Shown piece after piece: positions 24,022-29,314 of a stretch of DNA of 33,578 bases. Position numbers and translations under genes: made by a program. The stretch is taken from positions 1 to 33,578 of the forward strand of contig WTGN01000050.1 of NCBI GenBank assembly GCA_011523545.1, written 5' to 3'. Numbering within the stretch: the first letter of the stretch is position 1; every line of letters starts with the position of its first letter. Origin of the DNA: Chloroflexota bacterium. Its GTDB lineage: Bacteria; Chloroflexota; Anaerolineae; Aggregatilineales; Phototrophicaceae. Under the pieces are notes generated by a model. It did no database searches, was not told the DNA's origin, and worked only from the letters and a program-made list of their open reading frames with translations.

Positions 24022-24726
24022 ATGGCTGGACATCTGATGGTTGTAGGCGGGCATATTTCCGATGCCGAGAACATGGCGGGCGCCGTCATGCTCAAACACA
24101 AGAAAGCCGGCTGGGATATCACGATCGTGCATGCCACCACCGGCGAAAAGGGCCACCCCACGCTCAGCGCCGAAGACTACCTGGTCATGCGTCTCGAAGA
24201 CGCGCGCGCCTCGGCCGCCTTCATCGACGCCAATATGGAGCTGCTGCCCTACGGCGATGGCGAGCTGCCGGTGGACGACGCCGCCATCTGGCTCATGGCT
24301 GATCTCATCCGCAAATACAAGCCCTCGCTCGTCATCACACATTGGAAGGGCAGCTTCCACATCGACCACAACAACACGCACGATGTCGTGACGCAAGCGC
24401 TCTTCCGCGCCGGCTTGCCCGCCTTCGAACGCGAACACCCGGCGCACTCGCCGCGCGGCCTGCTCTTCGCCGAGAATTGGGAGGATATGGAAGGCTATCA
24501 TGCCGATATCTATCTCGATGTCAGCGATGTCTTCGATGACTACCTGGCCCTGCTCAAGACGCACGCCCTCATGCGCGAAGATTATTCCAGCTTCCGCTAT
24601 TGGGATTATTACAAGGCATTGGGCGAAGCCCGCGGCGCCCTCGGCGGCTACGAACGCGCCGTCACGCTGATGCGCCCGCGCAGCCTCTATTCATTCGAGC
24701 GCCAGCCCGGCCTGCTGCACAGCTGA
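24022..24726 (+). CDS. PIG-L (LmbE-like) deacetylase family protein
   Basis: Zinc-dependent N-deacetylase fold acting on N-acetylglucosamine-containing substrates, 234 residues. The usual AHPDDE motif appears as GGHISDAENMAG: the metal ligands His11 and Asp14 are kept, but the residue that is the catalytic Asp in MshB aligns with Ser13. The second motif, HIDHNNTH (113-120), is intact. It may use another base or be a distinct subfamily. AGGAG lies 7 bases before ATG 24022. It follows the ABC/GNAT operon after a repeat and marks the edge of the defence island. Confidence 0.88.
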   Translation: MAGHLMVVGGHISDAENMAGAVMLKHKKAGWDITIVHATTGEKGHPTLSAEDYLVMRLEDARASAAFIDANMELLPYGDGELPVDDAAIWLMADLIRKYKPSLVITHWKGSFHIDHNNTHDVVTQALFRAGLPAFEREHPAHSPRGLLFAENWEDMEGYHADIYLDVSDVFDDYLALLKTHALMREDYSSFRYWDYYKALGEARGALGGYERAVTLMRPRSLYSFERQPGLLHS

Positions 24727-24757
24727 CAGCGCAAGCGCCCGCCCCCGCGAGCGACGA

Positions 24758-24844
24758 CGCCGCCAGCGGGAAGGCGCCCAGCACATAGGCGAACTCATCT
24801 TCGGTCAGTCCGTAGATATGCGCGATGAGGCCGTCCAACTCGGC
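24758..24844 (-). pseudogene. Relic of the 3' end of an Eco57I-like methyltransferase gene
   Basis: On the minus strand this stretch reads AELDGLIAHIYGLTEDEFAY then VLGAFPLAA. It matches residues near the C terminus of the methyltransferase encoded at 25496-28918 (AELDGIIAHIYGLTEDEFAY then VLTTFPLVAA). At the DNA level 24758-24844 and 25559-25645 align without gaps, about 74 of 87 bases by hand count, with most differences at third codon positions. There is no matching sequence on either side, so only about 29 codons of a second, diverged copy survive, directly beyond toxin-antitoxin module 2. Confidence 0.75.
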
Positions 24845-24861
24845 TGGTCGAGTTTTTGCTG

Positions 24862-25212
24862 CTATTTGCGTTGGTGACGCGCTTCAGCCGCCGCCGCGAG
24901 ACGCTTGAGTTCAGCAGCGCTGATGTCCTTTTGCTGGCTCTTGCTGTACATCGTCAGGAGGTAAATCTCGTCGCTTACGATGACGTAATAGATGATACGG
25001 TAGCCCTTGCGCGCGCCTCCCTTTACTGCTGGGTTGCGGACCCTCGCCTTGTATATGGCAGCGCCGAGGCCCGGCACGATATTACCCGGGCGTTCGCCAC
25101 GTTCCAAACGCCCGGTAAACTTTTCAGCTTGGTCGACGGCGTTGTGGTACTTCTTTTCGAGCGCTTCCAGCCGATCATCAAATCTGGGCAGCGTTTTAAC
25201 GCGAGTGGGCAT
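24862..25212 (-). CDS. RelE/ParE-family toxin (module 2)
   Basis: About 116 residues from ATG 25212 (MPTRVKTLPRFDDRLEALEK). Core blocks are PGLGAAIYKARVRNPAVKGG, KGYRIIYYV and IYLLTMYSKSQQKDIS, the same as in the toxin at 16880-17221. The frame is open further upstream to 25338, but that part lies over the antitoxin gene and has no toxin-like content. The start overlaps the antitoxin stop by 17 bases. Predicted to inhibit translation by mRNA cleavage or to target gyrase; the family does not decide this. Confidence 0.85.
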   Translation of the reverse strand: MPTRVKTLPRFDDRLEALEKKYHNAVDQAEKFTGRLERGERPGNIVPGLGAAIYKARVRNPAVKGGARKGYRIIYYVIVSDEIYLLTMYSKSQQKDISAAELKRLAAAAEARHQRK

Positions 25213-25405
25213 CGCCTGCGGTTTTCCGACGGATTTCCGCGAAAGTTTCATGCGCCGGGCGTCCTTCGCCAGCCGCCGCCTGCTGCAAGCCGATGCGAAT
25301 GTCTTCCAAGATTTCCGCTCTGCTCGGCTCGTCAGCAATCGGCGAGGACCGCCGACGCTTCGGCTGACGCAAGGACTCCTTTGCGACAGGATTCATTGTT
25401 GCCAT
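25196..25405 (-). CDS. Antitoxin (module 2)
   Basis: About 69 residues from ATG 25405, with AAGGG about 10 bases upstream. The N-terminal part is short and basic (LRQPKRRRSSP) with no visible DNA-binding fold. The C-terminal half, IRIGLQQAAAGEGRPAHETF to GDAHSR, closely resembles the tail of the antitoxin at 16636-16896. The shared tail identifies it as the antitoxin despite an unrelated N terminus. It is coupled to the toxin by a 17-base overlap. Confidence 0.75.
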   Translation of the reverse strand: MATMNPVAKESLRQPKRRRSSPIADEPSRAEILEDIRIGLQQAAAGEGRPAHETFAEIRRKTAGDAHSR

Positions 25406-25444
25406 CTGAACACACCCTTGATTGCAGACGCGTCTTATACCCGA

Positions 25445-25474
25445 ACTGTAACACTCTTCGCCTAACAAAGTCAA
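25445..25474 (-). promoter_or_regulatory. Promoter candidate for toxin-antitoxin module 2
   Basis: On the minus strand TTGACT (25474-25469) and TACAGT (25450-25445) are 18 bases apart. A second possible -10, TATAAG, lies further downstream. The site is between the end of the methyltransferase gene and the antitoxin start. Confidence 0.35.
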
Positions 25475-25495
25475 GCTGTGCAAACGCCCGGCCCC

Positions 25496-28400
25496 TCAGG
25501 CCAGAGCGCCGCGCTCGACATCCCGATAGGCAGCCAGCGCCGCATCCTTGACCGGCGCCGCCACCAGCGGGAAGGTAGTCAGCACGTAGGCGAATTCGTC
25601 TTCGGTCAGGCCATAGATATGCGCGATGATGCCATCCAGCTCGGCGCGCAACCGGGCGCGTTCGGCCGGGTCGGTGACGCCATTGTGGTGGCTGCCCAGC
25701 CCGACTTCGGCGGCGAGGTCGTCATATTCGGGCGCGGTGCATATCAGCTGCGCCGCGCGGCGGACGATGGAGTCGAAGAAGCGGTCGCCGTGCGTGAGGC
25801 GCGGGACGGGCGTCTGATAAAGGAAGAAGAACGTGAGATTTGTGCTTACCTTCTGCCTTAGAGCGTAGTCGACAACGAATGAGTTCATCAAGGAACACAA
25901 GGCTAAGCGAACATCAGATGGCAACCCTGCGCCCCGCAATCGCTCTCCAGGCAGTTTATGATTGCAAAAGACATTTCGAGGCAACACGGTCATGATCATC
26001 GTGCGTTCGTTTGTCGACGCCGCGACATCCCGAAACCCAAGCCGATACATCTGATAATCCAGCGTCTGCCCGACATCGTCTCCGCGCTTCCCCAGCACGC
26101 GCTTTCGACCGGCGCGCTCGTCGATCCAATAACGCGGCGGCGCGTAACCATGCTCGAATTGCCAGATCATCTTGCCTTCGTAGAGCGGCAGGCGACCGGG
26201 CGCTGGCTCTTCATGGAATAGGTCGCTGTCGCTTGTCATGTTGAGTTCTTGGCGGAAGTTCACTTGCCATTTACCAGGTACTTCGTTCCCAAGCAGAGGG
26301 AACTTCAGCATCTTTTCCAAGATTCGCAGGTCGAGCATGTTCTTGAATTCAGTGATCGAAAGCGAAGCTGGAGACGAGCGCTCAACGAGATTGACAGCAA
26401 TCTCTAGACTATCGGCGTTAGGAAAGTCTTCCAGTTCCTTCACATCATGGCGCATGAACGCGGCCGGGAACCTCTTAGTTTGGCTGCCTTTTTCAATCGT
26501 CAGCACCACGAACTTGAAGCGGCTGTCTACACCTTCAAATATGGCTTTGCGATTCTCGAAGCCGTACAAGCCAGTGACCTTCGTGCTGTCAAAAAGCATG
26601 TGACGCAGTTGCTTGGTGCCCAGATCACTGTAGATGCCCGACGGAATCACGATGCCGCAGGTCCCACCATCACGCAGCAAGTTGTAACATTGCTCAGTGA
26701 AGACTGAGTACAGATTTATCTTTCGCGAGACAATCTTGCCGTTCATGCGCGATATTTGATTGCGGTACTGCGGCGTGGTTTTGATGTAGCGACTGACGTG
26801 TGGATAGCCACTTGCATACTGCAACCAGGCGTCTCGAATATCGGAGTCTTCCATCAGTTTGCGGCGTTGCTTCTTCCAGTCGGTAATTTTGAGCTTTTTC
26901 TTCTGGATGAGCGGATCGAATTGCTGGAAGAATTCCTTTTCGTCCGTCTGAAACACCTCCCAGGGCGGATTAGTGATGATGACGTCAAAGCCGCCGCGCT
27001 CGATGATCTCATCAAACTCATAACCCCAATGGAAGGGGCTCAGCGCCTCGATATCCCCGGTCTCCAGCGGGCGCTTTTTCGCCTTGCCCTTGAGCTGCGC
27101 CCGCTCGTACTGGATTTTCAGGGCGCGAAAGTCATCCAGCAGGATCTCGTTGAGCGCGCCGTGCGCCTCGCCGCGCTGGGCGTTGATGCGCTGCCGCAGG
27201 TCTTGCAGGTGGTCGGAATAGGCGCTGTCGGTATCTCGATAGAGCGCGACCAGCCGGTTCTTCTCCGTCAGCGCGCGCCGGTAATCTTGCGCTTTGACGC
27301 GCTGCAGCATGTCCTGGGTGCGGGCGCCCTCATCAAAGCGCGTCTCATCAACGCTCAGCAAGCCGATCAGCGAGTTGCCGGCCATGATATTGAAGTCGAT
27401 ATTGGGCAGCGGCTCGAGCGCGTCGGGCGACTGCGCCGAACTGACCAGGGCCAGGAATAGGCGCAGCTTGGCGATCTCGGTCGCTTCGTCCATGATGTCG
27501 ACGCCGTAGAGGTTGTTCACGATGATCTGCTTGCGGATGTAATAATTGAGTGAGGGATGCTTGCTTGTGATCGCGGCTTTGTGCGCCAGCAGATAGTCAT
27601 CGTTCAGCACATCAATCAGGCCATAGACCACGCCGTAGATATTGAGCAGGTTCTTCATGGCGGCGACCAGGAAAGCGCCCGAGCCGCAAGCCGGGTCCAG
27701 GATCGACAGCTTGGGCAGGACGGTGAACAGCAGCGTCCGGCAGAGCCTGGCGTCCAGACGCATCAGCACATCGCTCAAGTCGCTGAATTGGCGGTCGCTG
27801 TTCTCGTTGACCTTGCCCAGAATCACGCTGTGGATGCCCCGCTCGCAGAGGTATTCAGTGATCTCGGTGCGGGTGTAATAGGCGCCGAAGGCTTTCTGGT
27901 TGATGTATTTCTCGAAGATATAGCCCAGCACATCGGGGTTGATTTCGTTGTCGCGCGCGCCCGGCGTGTCGTCCAGATGCCAGGAATACGCGCCAAAGAG
28001 ACGCAGCACATTCTCAAAGGCGGCGTCGGGGATGCGGATGGCGCCGTAGTTCAATTCGAGCTTGTGGCGGATAAAGAGGCCGCCGTTCAGGTAGGGGATG
28101 GGGCCGAGCAAAGTTTTCGCCTGTGGGCTGCGTTCGCGCGCCGGTTTGGCGAAGCCCTCAAAAAAGAGCTTATCCAGGAATTCGCTGTAGTAGCGGTCGC
28201 GTCCGCGCGCCTGGCTTGCCGCCAGCTTGTCATCGAGATAGCGGCTGTTGCCTTGGATGAAGCCGCGCTTCTGCAAGAAATAGATGAACATCAGGCGGTT
28301 GAGCAGGACGGAGGCGTACCAGAAGCGATCAGCGTCGTTTGGGATGCCGCCGATCATGTCGATGAAGTCCAGCCGCAGCCCGCTGAATTCGTTGTAGAAG

Positions 28401-28918
28401 CGCTTGGTGACGCGCTCGATATCCAGGGCAGCGGCCAGGCGGTTGGTCACCGCGCTGATGGGCATCGTGCCATCCTCGCGCAGCTCGTCCATCTCGATGA
28501 CCATGCTATCGATCTTGCTCATGAAGAGATCGCCCGGCTGCCCCTTGAAATAGTGATGCCGGCGCGGTCGCCGTTTGCCGTCCTCGCGCTTGACCCAGTA
28601 CATCATGCTCTTGCTGCGGTTGCGGTCATCATCGAGGAAGATGATCACGTTTTCATGCGACAGCTTCGCGATCTGGCTGTGGATCTTGTCGCTGACGCCT
28701 CTGTCAGGCAGCGTCCCGTCAGGCGCGGTCGGGAAGATTTCGAGCACGGACACGCCGGACATCTCGGCGATGAGGCGGCGCATATAATTGGTCCCGTCAA
28801 TAGGATAGACCTGCCCATCGGGCGCGCTTCCCCAGCCCATTTCCTGCACAAACAGCGTCCCAAAGTCGAAATCATTTAACAGTTGCCGCGCGCGATTGCG
28901 GTTCAGCGCCATAGACAT
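25496..28918 (-). CDS. Eco57I-like N6-adenine DNA methyltransferase of a helicase-coupled defence system
   Basis: 1140-residue modification enzyme. An N-terminal domain (LLNDFDFGTLFVQEMGWG) is of unassigned function. A helical region contains RFWYASVLLNRLMFIYFLQK and NEINPDVLGYIFEKYINQK. The SAM motif DPACGSG is at 408-414 and the catalytic N6-adenine motif NPPW at 650-653. A target-recognition region follows to about residue 1030. Beyond NPPW, GC falls from about 63% to about 42-53% (hand counts), as if the specificity part was exchanged. ATG 28918 directly abuts the TAA of the preceding frame; ATG 28912 with GGGGAG at 9 bases is also good. It resembles DrmMI of class 1 DISARM. Modification of host DNA as self-marking is inferred. 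Confidence 0.9.
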   Translation of the reverse strand: MSMALNRNRARQLLNDFDFGTLFVQEMGWGSAPDGQVYPIDGTNYMRRLIAEMSGVSVLEIFPTAPDGTLPDRGVSDKIHSQIAKLSHENVIIFLDDDRNRSKSMMYWVKREDGKRRPRRHHYFKGQPGDLFMSKIDSMVIEMDELREDGTMPISAVTNRLAAALDIERVTKRFYNEFSGLRLDFIDMIGGIPNDADRFWYASVLLNRLMFIYFLQKRGFIQGNSRYLDDKLAASQARGRDRYYSEFLDKLFFEGFAKPARERSPQAKTLLGPIPYLNGGLFIRHKLELNYGAIRIPDAAFENVLRLFGAYSWHLDDTPGARDNEINPDVLGYIFEKYINQKAFGAYYTRTEITEYLCERGIHSVILGKVNENSDRQFSDLSDVLMRLDARLCRTLLFTVLPKLSILDPACGSGAFLVAAMKNLLNIYGVVYGLIDVLNDDYLLAHKAAITSKHPSLNYYIRKQIIVNNLYGVDIMDEATEIAKLRLFLALVSSAQSPDALEPLPNIDFNIMAGNSLIGLLSVDETRFDEGARTQDMLQRVKAQDYRRALTEKNRLVALYRDTDSAYSDHLQDLRQRINAQRGEAHGALNEILLDDFRALKIQYERAQLKGKAKKRPLETGDIEALSPFHWGYEFDEIIERGGFDVIITNPPWEVFQTDEKEFFQQFDPLIQKKKLKITDWKKQRRKLMEDSDIRDAWLQYASGYPHVSRYIKTTPQYRNQISRMNGKIVSRKINLYSVFTEQCYNLLRDGGTCGIVIPSGIYSDLGTKQLRHMLFDSTKVTGLYGFENRKAIFEGVDSRFKFVVLTIEKGSQTKRFPAAFMRHDVKELEDFPNADSLEIAVNLVERSSPASLSITEFKNMLDLRILEKMLKFPLLGNEVPGKWQVNFRQELNMTSDSDLFHEEPAPGRLPLYEGKMIWQFEHGYAPPRYWIDERAGRKRVLGKRGDDVGQTLDYQMYRLGFRDVAASTNERTMIMTVLPRNVFCNHKLPGERLRGAGLPSDVRLALCSLMNSFVVDYALRQKVSTNLTFFFLYQTPVPRLTHGDRFFDSIVRRAAQLICTAPEYDDLAAEVGLGSHHNGVTDPAERARLRAELDGIIAHIYGLTEDEFAYVLTTFPLVAAPVKDAALAAYRDVERGALA

Positions 28919-29302
28919 TTACTCCCCGGATAGGTCAAATAATCCCAACGAACAGAGGATGCGCGGTTCGCGCTCTTCATCTTCACCCTCTGATTTTCGG
29001 CTTAGTTCCTCATATCGCCAAAACCCAATAACCATTGCTGCTAGAGATTCATCCGTGATTCCCAAACGCAGTTGATTATTCAGCTTGTCTCGCGCACTTT
29101 CCAGCAGGGGATAGCGATAGATTTCATCATGCGCCTGCATGAGTTCTTCCCGCGAGTAATCAGAATTGTGTGACCAAAGCGAATCGAGATGCCGCTTGAT
29201 GGCTTCGTAAGTGCGGCGGCGCGTGCTATTCGGCCGGCCCAGTTGGCCGCCGGTCAGGGCGATGTAATCCGCTTCCTGCGTCTTTTCTACGCCTGCAAGC
29301 AC
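28919..29302 (-). CDS. Detached C-terminal tail of the PLD-SNF2 helicase
   Basis: 127 codons from GTG 29302. The reading frame is the same as that of the helicase and is separated from it only by the TAA at 29315-29317 plus four codons (HHDL). Segments such as GGQLGRPNSTRRRTYEAIKR, EIYRYPLLESARDKLNNQLR and the ending RILCSLGLF look like the C-terminal extension I recall in SNF2-type helicases of this group. I read it as part of one gene of about 1120 codons broken by a nonsense codon. No ribosome site precedes GTG 29302. The stretch up to about 29200 is AT-richer (about 45-52% GC) than the adjoining helicase. Its TAA touches the methyltransferase ATG. Confidence 0.7.
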   Translation of the reverse strand: MLAGVEKTQEADYIALTGGQLGRPNSTRRRTYEAIKRHLDSLWSHNSDYSREELMQAHDEIYRYPLLESARDKLNNQLRLGITDESLAAMVIGFWRYEELSRKSEGEDEEREPRILCSLGLFDLSGE

Positions 29303-29314
29303 CAGATCATGATG

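Noticed and set aside
22970..24726. Mycothiol biosynthesis, from a tandem GNAT (MshD-like) and a PIG-L protein (MshB-like)
   Set aside because: MshA and MshC are absent, the PIG-L active site is altered and the genes sit with a sugar importer; the general families explain the matches.
27557..28879. A 440-codon plus-strand frame opposite the methyltransferase
   Set aside because: Antisense shadow; the opposite strand carries clear SAM and NPPW motifs and the plus-strand translation has none.
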